A DNA stretch of 64,000 nucleotides, from NCBI GenBank assembly GCA_013215565.1, contig JABSQV010000023.1, positions 31,966-95,965 on the forward strand. The letters run 5' to 3'. Position numbers and translations under genes: made by a program. Each line of letters begins with the position of its first letter. Position 1 is the stretch's first letter. The stretch is from Myxococcales bacterium. Lineage in GTDB: Bacteria > Myxococcota_A > UBA9160 > SZUA-336. The notes beneath the pieces were generated by a model, which saw only the letters and a list, made by a program, of their open reading frames with translations, ran no database searches and was not told the origin of the DNA. Below, piece after piece: positions 52,390-61,594 of the stretch.

Positions 52390-53750
52390 TGAACAGAGCG
52401 CGACTCATTTTGACCTTTCTCCTGGGCGCGGTGACCGCATTCGCGCTGCTGGCAACGCTGGTCCGGCTTCCCAGCGCCGCGAGCCCGAACTACTACGAGC
52501 TCGCGCTGTTGACCAACGTGTTGCACCTCGTCGATCAGTACTACGTCGAAGACGTCGAGCAGCACGAGCTGATCGAGGGTGCGCTCGAGGGCATGCTCAG
52601 CGTTCTCGACCCGCATTCGTCCTACCTTTCGACCGATCTCTACCGGGAGATTCAGCTCGACACGAAGGGCGAGTTCGAGGGGCTCGGGATCGAGATTTCG
52701 AAGCGGGATCGGGACGGCTTCGTGACCGTGGTCGCTCCGATCGACGGAACCCCCGCCTCGCGCGCCGGAATCCGGGCCCTCGACGAAATCGTTGCGGTCT
52801 GTCCCGACGCCACCGCGGAGTCCTGCCTCACGACCGAGGACATGAATCTGCTCGAAGCTGTGAAGCTGATGCGCGGGCCCCGCGGAACCGAAGTCATGAT
52901 TCGGGTGCAGCGCAAGGGTTGGGACGTGCCCCGCCCGTTCGTGATCAGGCGCGCCTCGATTCGCGTGTCGAGCGTGACCCTGCACCTGATCGAGCCGGGG
53001 CTTCCCTACGTCCGCCTGAGCCAGTTCCAGGAGAACAGCGCGCAGGAACTCGAGAAAGCGCTCAGCGAGGCGGCGGAGGCAGCGCCGATTCGGGGCCTGG
53101 TGCTGGATCTGCGCAACAACCCAGGGGGACTGCTGGACCAGGCGGTCGAGGTGGCGGACCTGTTCCTCGACAACGGGCTGATCGTCTTCGCCGAGGGGCG
53201 CGGCGGGGGCAGCCGGAACGAATGGGCCGCGAAGGAACTCGGGACCCAGCCCGGCTACCCGATCGTGGTGCTCGTGAACGGGGGGAGCGCCAGTGCGTCG
53301 GAGATCGTCGCCGGCGCACTCCAGGACCACCACCGGGGGCTGCTGCTCGGCACCGAGACCTTCGGCAAGGGCTCGGTCCAGACGATCATCCCGCTCGAGG
53401 ACGGCTCGGGTCTGCGGCTGACCACCGCGCTCTACTATCTGCCGAGCGGACGGACGATCCAGGAGGTCCGAATCCAGCCCGATGTCGACGTCGAACCCTA
53501 CTCTGAAGGCGAACTCGCCGAGATCGCGAAGCGGGAGCGCGGCCGCAGGTTCGGAGAGGAGGACCTGCACGGTCATCTCCCGGGAGAGGCGACCGGGCCG
53601 GAGGAGTCCGAGGAGTCGGAGGAGTCGGAGGAGTCGGCGCGCGGCGACTTCGAGGATCGGCTCGAGCACGACCGGCAGCTCGCGCGCGCCATCGATCTGC
53701 TGAAGAGCTGGCGGATCTTCTCGAACCTCGACACCGGCGGCGCTTCCTGA
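52389..53750 (+). CDS. ctpA: Carboxy-terminal processing protease CtpA/Prc (S41)
   Basis: 453 residues from the ATG at 52389 (TGATG overlap with envC). It has an N-terminal membrane anchor or signal, a PDZ domain (GLGIEISKRDRDGFVTVVAPIDGTPASRAGI region, about 96-180) and an S41 catalytic domain. The serine lies in NGGSASASEIV and the lysine in FGKGSVQ. The C-terminus has an acidic EES repeat. These periplasmic proteases process envelope proteins and often control cell wall hydrolases, fitting the ftsEX-envC context. Confidence 0.93.
   Translation: MNRARLILTFLLGAVTAFALLATLVRLPSAASPNYYELALLTNVLHLVDQYYVEDVEQHELIEGALEGMLSVLDPHSSYLSTDLYREIQLDTKGEFEGLGIEISKRDRDGFVTVVAPIDGTPASRAGIRALDEIVAVCPDATAESCLTTEDMNLLEAVKLMRGPRGTEVMIRVQRKGWDVPRPFVIRRASIRVSSVTLHLIEPGLPYVRLSQFQENSAQELEKALSEAAEAAPIRGLVLDLRNNPGGLLDQAVEVADLFLDNGLIVFAEGRGGGSRNEWAAKELGTQPGYPIVVLVNGGSASASEIVAGALQDHHRGLLLGTETFGKGSVQTIIPLEDGSGLRLTTALYYLPSGRTIQEVRIQPDVDVEPYSEGELAEIAKRERGRRFGEEDLHGHLPGEATGPEESEESEESEESARGDFEDRLEHDRQLARAIDLLKSWRIFSNLDTGGAS
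53601..53636. repeat. 9-base tandem repeat (GAGGAGTCN)4
   Basis: Four nearly identical 9-base units encode the acidic run EESEESEESEES near the C-terminus of CtpA. Copy number changes would keep the frame. Confidence 0.8.
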
Positions 53751-53760
53751 GGCGCCGGGT

Positions 53761-54990
53761 GTGAGCGAGCGGCTCGACCTGGCCGCGGCGACTGCCGCGA
53801 ACGCGGTTCCGATTTCGGAACTGGTGGCGCGGGTTCGTGACGGCCTCGCCCGGCAGTTCGGCACGCTCTGGGTCGAGGGCGAGATCGGCTCTCTGCATCG
53901 GTCCCGTCCCGGGCATCTCTACTTCGACCTCAAGGATTCCGACGCGATGCTTCGCTGTGCCATGTTTCGCTCAGCGGTCGAGCGCGCCGAGGTGGACCCC
54001 GAAGAGGGCATGCAGGTGCGCGTATTTGCGCGGGTCGACGTCTACGCAGAGCGAGGCTCCCTGCAGCTTGTGATCGAGGCACTCGAGCCATGTGGCGAGG
54101 GCGCGCTCCGACAGGCGTTCGAGCAGATGCGCAGGCGCCTGTTTGAAGAGGGCTTCTTCGATCCCGCTCACAAGCGGCCGTTGCCTTTTCTTCCGCGCCG
54201 CATCGGGGTGGTGACCTCGCTTCACGGGGCCGCGCTGCACGACCTCGTGCACGCGCTGCGCCAGCGCGAGGTGCCGCTCGAGGTCGTGGTCTATGACGCG
54301 CGCGTGCAGGGCGAGGGCGCCTGGCGGGAACTCGTCCGCGGCCTGCACCTGCTGGATGCAAGGGCTGACCTGGAGGCGATCGTGCTCTGCCGCGGGGGCG
54401 GCTCGCTCGAGGACCTGTGGAACTTCAACCGCCCCGAATTGGTGCGCGCGATCTTCGAACTCGAAACTCCCGTGGTCTCGGCCGTGGGCCACGAGGTCGA
54501 CCTGGTCCTGAGCGACCTGGTGGCGGACGTCCGCGCCCCGACGCCCACGGCCGCGGCGGCGCTGGTGGTGCCCGACGCACGTGAACTCCTGCGGACCCTC
54601 TCGGGCTTCGAGCAGCGAATCCGGGGGCTCGCGCGTGCGCGGATGCGCGCGTTCCGATACCGCCTGCAGGCCCTCGAACGCGGCCTCGTGCATCCAGCCC
54701 AGCGGCTTGAGGCGGCGGCTGACCGGCTCGAGATCACGCAGCGACGGCTCGGGCTCGCACTGCGCAGCGCGTGCTCGGGCTTCGGTGCGCGGCTCGAAAC
54801 GCTCGGAGCACGCCTGCATGCGCTCTCTCCGCTCGCGGTGCTCGGACGGGGCTACAGCATCGTGAGGCGGGATTCGGACGGGAAGATCGTGCGCGCGCAC
54901 GACCAGGTCCGCGAGGGCGACGCGATCCGCGTCCGATTGGCGGACGGCGCGCTGCGTGCCACTGTACGGGAGCGGATGGAGGTCGCATGA
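53761..54990 (+). CDS. xseA: Exodeoxyribonuclease VII large subunit XseA
   Basis: 409 residues from GTG at 53761. The N-terminal OB fold (LWVEGEIGSLHRSRPGHLYFDLKD, shown here in part as WVEGEIGSL) and the central nuclease domain (IGVVTSLHGAALHDL, CRGGGSLEDLWNFN, VGHEVD, ADVRAPTPTAAAA) are conserved, and a coiled coil and the ending GRGYSIVRRDSDGK follow. It degrades single-stranded DNA together with XseB. ATGA overlap with xseB. Confidence 0.95.
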   Translation: MSERLDLAAATAANAVPISELVARVRDGLARQFGTLWVEGEIGSLHRSRPGHLYFDLKDSDAMLRCAMFRSAVERAEVDPEEGMQVRVFARVDVYAERGSLQLVIEALEPCGEGALRQAFEQMRRRLFEEGFFDPAHKRPLPFLPRRIGVVTSLHGAALHDLVHALRQREVPLEVVVYDARVQGEGAWRELVRGLHLLDARADLEAIVLCRGGGSLEDLWNFNRPELVRAIFELETPVVSAVGHEVDLVLSDLVADVRAPTPTAAAALVVPDARELLRTLSGFEQRIRGLARARMRAFRYRLQALERGLVHPAQRLEAAADRLEITQRRLGLALRSACSGFGARLETLGARLHALSPLAVLGRGYSIVRRDSDGKIVRAHDQVREGDAIRVRLADGALRATVRERMEVA

Positions 54991-55319
54991 GCCGAGCGGG
55001 CGAATCCCAGGATCGCGATTCCGAGGAGGTCTCGGACCCGCCCGACTTCGAGGCGTCGCTCGAGTCGCTCGAGTCGCTGGTGCTCCGCCTCGAGGAAGGG
55101 GACCTGAGTCTGGAGGAGTCGCTGCGAGCCTTCGAAGAGGGGGTGCGCCTGGTCGGGCTCTGCTCGGGACGGCTGCGCTCCGCGGAGCTTCGGATCACTG
55201 CGCTCGAGCAGGAAGCGGCTGGCACTGTCGAGCGGGAGCTCGAAGTCGCCGAGCGGGAGATCGGAGGCGCCGATCGGGAACTCGAGCTTGCCCGGCCGGA
55301 GCTCGAGGAGGACGGGTGA
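54987..55319 (+). CDS. xseB: Exodeoxyribonuclease VII small subunit XseB, with extended C-terminus
   Basis: 110 residues from the ATG at 54987. The core FEASLESLESLVLRLEEG and SLEESLRAFEEGVRL is diagnostic. Typical XseB is 75-85 residues; here a Glu/Arg-rich tail with three ERE/DRE-type repeats (about 82-108) is added. It pairs with XseA. Confidence 0.9.
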   Translation: MSRAGESQDRDSEEVSDPPDFEASLESLESLVLRLEEGDLSLEESLRAFEEGVRLVGLCSGRLRSAELRITALEQEAAGTVERELEVAEREIGGADRELELARPELEEDG

Positions 55320-55350
55320 GGGGCGGGATGCGGTCCGGGCGCGCCCGCTG

Positions 55351-56178
55351 ATGGAGCCCTTTCTCTCGGGTGCCCGGGAGCAGATCGACGTCTATCTGGG
55401 AGCGGTGCTGCCGCCAGCGTCGGAGCCCCCCGTCCGATTGCACGCGGCCATGCGCTACGCGGTGTTCGGGGGCGGAAAGCGCTTGCGTCCGGCGTTGGCC
55501 TTCGCTGCGGCGCGCGCCTGTGAAGCGGAGCCCGAGCGCGTGCTCCCGGTCGCGGGTGCCGCCGAGCTGATTCACGCGTACTCGCTCGTGCACGATGATC
55601 TGCCCGCGATGGACGACGACGTGGAGCGGCGCGGCCGCCCGACGGTCCACGTCCGCTACAGCGAGGCGACGGCGATCCTCGTCGGTGACGCGCTCCAGGC
55701 CTGCGCCTTCGGGCTGCTCGCGGGCGCCGGGGTGGAGGCCGAGCTGATCGCGATGCTGGCGCACGCGGCCGGGTCGGAAGGCCTGGTCGGGGGCCAGGAG
55801 GACGATCTCGGATTTCGGAGCGAACCCGTGACGCTCGAACGCGTTACGTCGATTCACCGCCGCAAGACCGCTGCGCTGTTCGGGTTCTCGGTCCTGGGGG
55901 CCGCGCGCCTGGTGGGGGCCCCGGACGAGCGCCTGCGGGTACTCGGGACATTTGCGGAGGAGTACGGGCTGGCCTTCCAGTTGCTGGACGACCTGGGCGA
56001 GGCGCGCGACACCGAAAAGCCGGAAGAGTGCTCGGTGCTCAGGGTCATATCGCCCGAGGCGGCCGTGGAGCGGGCGCGCGGCCATCTCGATCGGGCGCTC
56101 GAGGCGCTGTCTCCGCTTGGCGCGCCGGGCCGCTGGCTGGCGGGCCTAGCCGACCACCTGTCCGGACGGTTACCGTAG
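55351..56178 (+). CDS. ispA: Polyprenyl (farnesyl/geranylgeranyl) diphosphate synthase
   Basis: 275 residues from the ATG at 55351. FGGGKRLRP binds IPP; the first Asp-rich motif is HDDLPAMDDD and the second LLDDLGE; GGQEDDL and HRRKTAALF lie between. The two residues between the aspartates mark the bacterial FPP/GGPP type. It makes C15 or C20 prenyl diphosphates and is followed by dxs, the first enzyme of the same pathway. Confidence 0.92.
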   Translation: MEPFLSGAREQIDVYLGAVLPPASEPPVRLHAAMRYAVFGGGKRLRPALAFAAARACEAEPERVLPVAGAAELIHAYSLVHDDLPAMDDDVERRGRPTVHVRYSEATAILVGDALQACAFGLLAGAGVEAELIAMLAHAAGSEGLVGGQEDDLGFRSEPVTLERVTSIHRRKTAALFGFSVLGAARLVGAPDERLRVLGTFAEEYGLAFQLLDDLGEARDTEKPEECSVLRVISPEAAVERARGHLDRALEALSPLGAPGRWLAGLADHLSGRLP

Positions 56179-56187
56179 GCCGTAGCG

Positions 56188-58074
56188 ATGTCCTCCCTGC
56201 TCGATTCGATCGAATGTCCTGCCGACCTGCGTCGCCTGCCCTCGGAGCGCCTTCAGGAGGCCGCGGATGCGCTCCGAGCCGAGATCGTCGAGCAGGTGTC
56301 CCAGACCGGCGGGCACCTCGCGGCCAGTCTCGGAGCGGTCGAACTGGCGCTGGTGCTCCACTACGTGTTCGAGACGCCCGACGACCGGCTGATCTGGGAC
56401 GTGGGCCACCAGGCCTATGCACACAAGCTGCTCACGGGAAGGCGCAAGGCCTTCTCGACGATCGGTCAGGAGCGTGGCATCGGAAAGTTCCTGCGGCGCT
56501 CGGAATCGCCCTACGACGTGTTCGGCGCCGGCCACGCCGGAACCTCGGTCTCGGCCGCAACCGGGATCGCAGAGGCGATCCGCCGGCGCGGCGGCGACGA
56601 GCGCGTGGTGGCCGTGATCGGAGACGGCGCCCTGACCGCCGGCATGGCCTACGAGGGCCTGAACAACGCCGGCTGGCTCAAGCTCACGAATCTGGTCGTA
56701 GTGCTCAACGACAACGAGATGTCGATCTCGCCCAATGTTGGCGCGCTTTCGAGCTATCTGGCGCGTCGCTGGTCGGCGCCGCTGGCGCGCCGCATGAAGC
56801 ACAGCGTGCGGGCGTTTCTCGAGCACATTCCGCGCGCCGGCGAGGAACTGCTCGAGTTGGTCCGCCGCGCGGAACAGTCCTTCAAGGCTTTGATCTCGCC
56901 GGCTCTGCTCTTCGAGGGACTGGGCTTCAACTACATCGGCCCGGTTGACGGGCACAGCGTGGAGAAGCTGCTCGAGACCTTCCGCAACGTGCGCGCAATG
57001 GAGGGACACCAGGAGCCCGTCCTGGTTCACTGCGTGACGCGCAAGGGCTACGGCTACGAGCCCGCGCAGGGGGACCCGCTCAAGTACCACGGGGTCACCC
57101 CGTTCGAGATCCCGTCGGGCGAGATGCGCAAGCCGAAGGCTGCGGCGCCGAGCTGGACCTCGGTGTTCGCGGACGCGCTGATCCAGCTCGCGGGCAGCGA
57201 CGACCGGGTTGTCGGGATCACGGCCGCGATGCCGGGCGGCACCGGGCTCGACCGCTTCGCGGCGGTGTTCCCGCAGCGCTTCTACGACGTCGGCATCGCC
57301 GAGCAGCACGCGGTCACCTTTGCCGCGGGCCTGGCGACCGAGGGGCTCAGGCCCGTCTGCGCGATCTACTCGACCTTTCTTCAGCGCGCGTACGATCAGG
57401 TGGTTCACGACGTGTGCGTTCAGAACCTAAACGTGACCTTCGCGCTCGACCGCGCGGGGCTGGTCGGGGCGGACGGTGCGACGCACCAGGGTCTCTACGA
57501 CTACGCCTACCTTCGGACCCTCCCGAACATGCTGGTGATGGCGCCCAGGGACGAGAACGAACTCCGCTCGATGCTCCGGACGGCGCTCGAGTATCCCGGC
57601 CCGGCGGCGCTCCGCTACCCGCGCGGCTCCGCGCCCGGAGTCCCGATCGAGGCGGAGATCAAACCGATCAAGATTGGCGAGGCGGAGTTGCTGCGCGACG
57701 GCTCGGACGTCGCTCTGATCGCGATCGGGGCCACGGTCGGACCGGCGCAGGCAGCCGCGGAGCGCCTCCGCGAGGCCGGAATCGAGGCGGCCGTGCTGAA
57801 CGCCCGCTTCGTCAAGCCTATCGACGGGGAGCGAATCGCCGAACTCGCTCATCGCTGCGGCGCGCTGGTGACGGTCGAGGAACATAGCGTGAATGCCGGG
57901 TTCGGAGAGGCTGTGCTGGGCGCGCTGGCGGAGCGTGGCCAGCAGGTCGCCTGCCGTGTGCTGGGCGTTCCGAGCCGTGTGATCGAACACGGAAAGCCGG
58001 CCGACTTCCTGGCGCAGCTGGGACTCGACGCGCGTGGCATCGAGCGAGCGGCGCGCGAACTGCTCGCGCGCTAG
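56188..58074 (+). CDS. dxs: 1-deoxy-D-xylulose-5-phosphate synthase Dxs
   Basis: 628-residue thiamine diphosphate enzyme starting the MEP pathway from pyruvate and glyceraldehyde 3-phosphate. Clear motifs are WDVGHQAYAHKLLTGR, the ThDP/Mg loop GDGALTAGMAYEGLNNAG, LNDNEMSISPN, the catalytic Glu in YDVGIAEQHAVTFAAG, and GATHQGLYD. The start is ATG 56188, ten bases after ispA. Confidence 0.96.
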   Translation: MSSLLDSIECPADLRRLPSERLQEAADALRAEIVEQVSQTGGHLAASLGAVELALVLHYVFETPDDRLIWDVGHQAYAHKLLTGRRKAFSTIGQERGIGKFLRRSESPYDVFGAGHAGTSVSAATGIAEAIRRRGGDERVVAVIGDGALTAGMAYEGLNNAGWLKLTNLVVVLNDNEMSISPNVGALSSYLARRWSAPLARRMKHSVRAFLEHIPRAGEELLELVRRAEQSFKALISPALLFEGLGFNYIGPVDGHSVEKLLETFRNVRAMEGHQEPVLVHCVTRKGYGYEPAQGDPLKYHGVTPFEIPSGEMRKPKAAAPSWTSVFADALIQLAGSDDRVVGITAAMPGGTGLDRFAAVFPQRFYDVGIAEQHAVTFAAGLATEGLRPVCAIYSTFLQRAYDQVVHDVCVQNLNVTFALDRAGLVGADGATHQGLYDYAYLRTLPNMLVMAPRDENELRSMLRTALEYPGPAALRYPRGSAPGVPIEAEIKPIKIGEAELLRDGSDVALIAIGATVGPAQAAAERLREAGIEAAVLNARFVKPIDGERIAELAHRCGALVTVEEHSVNAGFGEAVLGALAERGQQVACRVLGVPSRVIEHGKPADFLAQLGLDARGIERAARELLAR

Positions 58075-58078
58075 GCGC

Positions 58079-58822
58079 GTGAGTCGCGCTGGGAAGATCC
58101 GAATCGACGAGCGGCTCGTGGAGCTCGGGCTGGAAGAATCGCGCTCGCGCGCGCGGGCGCGAATCCTCGCCGGGGAGGTCCGGCTCGGGACGGAACGCAT
58201 CGACAAGCCCGGCACCCTGGTTCCGGCCGAGGCGATTCCGGCGCTGGTCGGCCGCGCTCGCTATGTCTCGCGCGGGGGCCAGAAGCTGGAGGGCGCGCTG
58301 CGGGAATTCGAACTCGATCCCGCCGGTCTGTGCTGTGCGGATGTGGGCGCCTCGACCGGCGGCTTCACGGACTGCCTGCTCCAGGCCGGGGCCGAGCGGG
58401 TGCTGGCGCTGGACGTCGGCTACGGACAGTTGGCGCTGAGCCTACGCCAGGATCCCCGCGTCGAGGTCTCGGAGCGAACCAACGTGCGCTACTACCGGCG
58501 GCCGCCCGGTTCTGCGCCCTTCGACCTCGTTGTGGCCGACCTTTCGTTCATCTCGCTTCGGCTCGTCCTCGTCCGGCTCCGGGACCTGGTGCGGCCCGGC
58601 GGAAGACTGCTGGTCCTGGTGAAGCCTCAGTTCGAACTCGAGCGGGGTGCGGTCGGGTCGGGTGGCGTGGTCCGGGATCCCGAAGCGCGCGACCGCGCAG
58701 TCCGGCAGGTGAGGGAAGCGGCGGAACGGCTGGGCCTCGCTGTGGAAGGAGAGGCGGAGAGCGTGCTCGCCGGGCCCAAGGGGAACCGGGAGCGCTTCCT
58801 GCTGCTCGTTCGTCCGGCGTGA
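58079..58822 (+). CDS. tlyA: TlyA-family rRNA (cytidine-2'-O)-methyltransferase
   Basis: 247 residues from GTG at 58079, four bases after dxs. An S4 RNA-binding domain (about 5-65, KIRIDERLVELGLEESRSRA) is followed by an FtsJ-like SAM domain with ADVGASTGGFTDCLLQAGA and LDVGYGQL, then DLVVADLSFISLRLVL and LVKPQFELERG. Relatives methylate 16S and 23S rRNA and are often labelled hemolysin A. The dxs-tlyA order is common. Confidence 0.92.
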   Translation: MSRAGKIRIDERLVELGLEESRSRARARILAGEVRLGTERIDKPGTLVPAEAIPALVGRARYVSRGGQKLEGALREFELDPAGLCCADVGASTGGFTDCLLQAGAERVLALDVGYGQLALSLRQDPRVEVSERTNVRYYRRPPGSAPFDLVVADLSFISLRLVLVRLRDLVRPGGRLLVLVKPQFELERGAVGSGGVVRDPEARDRAVRQVREAAERLGLAVEGEAESVLAGPKGNRERFLLLVRPA

Positions 58823-59871
58823 GCGGTTCGAGGAAACCGGGAACGCGCGAGGGCTTGCGCATCGGGATCGGCCCCTTCCCGCTCGAGCGGGAGCCCGGGC
58901 GTTCGTTGCACGAGATCTACGGCGAGATGCTCGCGCACGCGGAGCGCGCGGAGGGCTGCGGCCTGGATGGCGTCTGGGTCGACGGCAATCACTTCACCGA
59001 GGAAGCGCACGGCCCCTCGCCGTTGCTGGCGGCTGCCGCGCTCGCGGCTCGAACGCGCCGCGTCTCGATCGGGGTTGCGACGCTCTCGCTGTCCTTTGCG
59101 GAGCACCCACTGCTGGTGGCAGAAGAGGCCCTGGTACTGGACGCGCTCTCGGCCGGTCGCCTGATTCTGGGCGTGGGGCTCGGCTACCGGTTGGAGGAAT
59201 TTTCGGGCTTCGGCGTCCCGCCCGAGACGCGGCGTGCCCGGTTCGACGAGGCGCTGGCGCTGCTGCGGGGTGCGTTTCAGGAGCCGGCCTGCATGCCGCC
59301 CGAGGGCCGGCACTTCCCGGTTGGGGCCGCGGTGACGCCCGAGCCGCGGCCGGTCCGGCCCGGTGGACCCCCCATCTGGGTCGGGGGCGGCTGGCAGCCC
59401 GGCGCCGTCCGTCGGATCGCGCGCCTCGGGCTTCCGCTGCTCTCGCAGTTCTTCGAGAGGCCCGCCCTCCTCGCCCGCAAGCTGCGGCTCTACGCGGACT
59501 GCGTCCCGCCCGACGCGCCCGGAGCGTCAACCGTTCCGGTGATTCGCGACGTGCTGGTCGCCGATCCGGATGCGGTCGGGCCCCTGCTCGCGCGCGTCTA
59601 CGCGCGCTACGCCGCCTGGGGCATGCCGCTGCTCGAAGGCCCGACCCGGCCGGACGAGATCGGACCCGCGGAGGCGCTCGAGATTGCGGTCGTGGGTTCG
59701 GAACGCGAGGTGGGCGAGCGCCTGGCGGAACTCGCCGAGCTCGGAGTGACGGAGGTCCTGGCCCGGGTTCAGCTCGCCGGAATCCCGACGGAAGTTTCGG
59801 TGCGGACGATCGAGGCGCTGGGCCGCCTCAGAAGCGCGGCATCCTCCCGCGCGCCAGGTGGCGCAGGCTGA
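58819..59871 (+). CDS. LLM-class (luciferase-like, probably F420-dependent) oxidoreductase
   Basis: 350 residues from GTG at 58819 (GTGA overlap with tlyA). A bacterial luciferase-like barrel with LDGVWVDGNHFTEEAHGPSP, ARTRRVSIGVATLSLSFAEHPLLVAEE (seen as IGVATLSLSFAEHP), GRLILGVGLGYR and PPIWVGGGW. The cofactor may be F420, given the cofDCE genes at 43.7-46.0 kb, or FMN. The substrate is unknown. Its last 44 bases overlap the converging gene. Confidence 0.85.
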   Translation: MSGSRKPGTREGLRIGIGPFPLEREPGRSLHEIYGEMLAHAERAEGCGLDGVWVDGNHFTEEAHGPSPLLAAAALAARTRRVSIGVATLSLSFAEHPLLVAEEALVLDALSAGRLILGVGLGYRLEEFSGFGVPPETRRARFDEALALLRGAFQEPACMPPEGRHFPVGAAVTPEPRPVRPGGPPIWVGGGWQPGAVRRIARLGLPLLSQFFERPALLARKLRLYADCVPPDAPGASTVPVIRDVLVADPDAVGPLLARVYARYAAWGMPLLEGPTRPDEIGPAEALEIAVVGSEREVGERLAELAELGVTEVLARVQLAGIPTEVSVRTIEALGRLRSAASSRAPGGAG

Positions 59872-60592
59872 AGACCTCGTCTCCGAGGTAGCTGTCGACC
59901 ATGATGTTGCGGATCTGCCGGGTCGTGCGTCGTCCGGTCCGGAGGTTGAGCATTTCGTCCTTCATCGGTACCCACCACTCGAAGTGCTGTTCCAGGTGCT
60001 CGAGCGCCAGGCGGTAGCGCTTGAGCAGGCCCTTTCGGTCAAAGTAGTCGGCGCGCACGATCACGGGCCGTTCTGTTGAGAGCCACATCACGACCATGCT
60101 GTACGGCCCGACGACGGGTCGCAGGCGTAGTACCTGGCACGGCTCGCCCTGCAGGCGGTCCGGCCCCAGCACCTCGATCCGGTACTCGTCGGCGCTGTGG
60201 GTACGGAAGTCGTCGTAGTTGAAGTGGCTGCCGAACAGCGGCCAGGTGTGGTTCCCGGCCGCGAGCGGTCGGACGGCGCCCTGGGTGCCTTCGCTGAGGT
60301 AGATGCGGTCGCTGCCGCCCGGGCGCTGGACGAGCAGTGCGCGCGGGCTCCGGCGGTCGCCGCTCTGGCTGTAGAGCAGGGTGCGGGTGCCTTCGGGCGT
60401 CCGCTTGCGGCCGTACGCGAACTCGACCCGCACGTTCTCCGAGGGAGCCGAGATCACGAGTTCGACAGCGGCGAGCACGTCCGCTCCGTAGAGGTTGTGG
60501 AACGCGAGGTCGAGCGCTTCTCGTGCGCGCGATCCGTCGAAGCCCGTAATGAAGGGCAGCATGACCAAGAGGGTCCAGCCGTGTCGCCGCAT
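59828..60592 (-). CDS. LolA-like outer-membrane lipoprotein-sorting-type protein (second of two)
   Basis: 254 residues from the ATG at 60592. A short signal peptide (to about 22) precedes a half-barrel-type domain with FEFxYGRKR-like VRVEFAYGRKRTPEG, GPDRLQGEPCQVLRLRPV, and RADYFDRKGLLKRYRL. These patterns match the periplasmic lipoprotein-sorting-like family often found with RND/MMPL exporters. No exporter is adjacent. It follows a similar gene by 70 bases on the same strand. Confidence 0.75.
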   Translation of the reverse strand: MRRHGWTLLVMLPFITGFDGSRAREALDLAFHNLYGADVLAAVELVISAPSENVRVEFAYGRKRTPEGTRTLLYSQSGDRRSPRALLVQRPGGSDRIYLSEGTQGAVRPLAAGNHTWPLFGSHFNYDDFRTHSADEYRIEVLGPDRLQGEPCQVLRLRPVVGPYSMVVMWLSTERPVIVRADYFDRKGLLKRYRLALEHLEQHFEWWVPMKDEMLNLRTGRRTTRQIRNIMVDSYLGDEVFSLRHLARGRMPRF

Positions 60593-60662
60593 GCTCGTTC
60601 GTCTCCGCTTCCGAAGTGCGCTGGAACAGATCGGTAGAAACACCACCGAGCATGAGGCGCTG

Positions 60663-61493
60663 CTAGAAGCTCGGAAACTTCTGGGCGATCAGATTCCGGG
60701 GCGAGAAGAGGCGGGCCGGAAGCGGAAGTTCGACGTCCATGTTCTTGAGCGTCAGCTCGAGTGCGGGCTGGCCCGGGACCCGAATCTGCTGCCGGAGGGG
60801 GAGCCAGCGGCCGTCGAATTCTGCGACGTCCTTCGGAGAGACGTAGACCTCGCGGATCAACTGCTCGCCCCGGTAGTGGCGGGTTCGGAGCGCGACCCCG
60901 GTCCGTCTCGAGATCGCGAGTTCGAGGCGATCGAACGGGAAGCGTCCGGCCTTGACCGGCCGGCTCTCGACCATGTGGCAGAGCTCCCCCTCGATCTCGA
61001 GATCGGCCGCTCGCGTGTGTTGCAGTTCGCCCGGCAGGAACGGGCGGAAGTCGCCGATCTGAACAAAGCGCGCAGCCGCCGGAAGCCCAAGGTCGAGTTG
61101 GCCGACGTGCAGGCGCCGGATTCGGCGCGCGATGGCCGGGGGAAAGAGGCGGGGAGAGAGGTACACGAAGAGGTCATCCGACCGGTCGCGTTGCTGCAGA
61201 AAGAGCAGCATGAGTCCCTCGAGCGCCTCGGGTTTGTTGAAGTCGAGCAGGACCTTCGCCGTTCCGTTCACCCACTTCCGCGCGATCGCGAACTCGATCC
61301 GGACGGCCCCGTGTCGGGCCTCGTACGCCTCTACCGCGTCGAACCCCTGGTGCTGGTGAAACCAGCCCTCCGCGAGCGCCCGGGCACTCTGCAGCCCCTC
61401 CGGAACCGCGTCGTCGGAAGCCGGGACGCCACCCGGAGCGGACAGCAGGACCCCGACCACGGCAAGGACACCGGCCAGATAACCGGGCAGCAT
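60663..61493 (-). CDS. LolA-like outer-membrane lipoprotein-sorting-type protein (first of two)
   Basis: 276 residues from the ATG at 61493. A signal peptide (to about 26) is followed by a beta-rich domain: KVLLDFNKPEALEGL, DLFVYLSPRLFPPAIARR, and a C-terminal ELTLKNMDVELPLPARLFSP ending typical of the family. It resembles its neighbour in layout, so the two are probably related periplasmic lipid or lipoprotein carriers. Divergent from iscS. Confidence 0.75.
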   Translation of the reverse strand: MLPGYLAGVLAVVGVLLSAPGGVPASDDAVPEGLQSARALAEGWFHQHQGFDAVEAYEARHGAVRIEFAIARKWVNGTAKVLLDFNKPEALEGLMLLFLQQRDRSDDLFVYLSPRLFPPAIARRIRRLHVGQLDLGLPAAARFVQIGDFRPFLPGELQHTRAADLEIEGELCHMVESRPVKAGRFPFDRLELAISRRTGVALRTRHYRGEQLIREVYVSPKDVAEFDGRWLPLRQQIRVPGQPALELTLKNMDVELPLPARLFSPRNLIAQKFPSF

Positions 61494-61594
61494 GACTCCG
61501 AATGCCTCCTGGCGACAGCGAGACTCAGGATGCACTATGCCCGGCAGGCCGCCAAGAGGAGGATTCGCCGGGCTTCCCGGGTCGCGAGCCGGTC

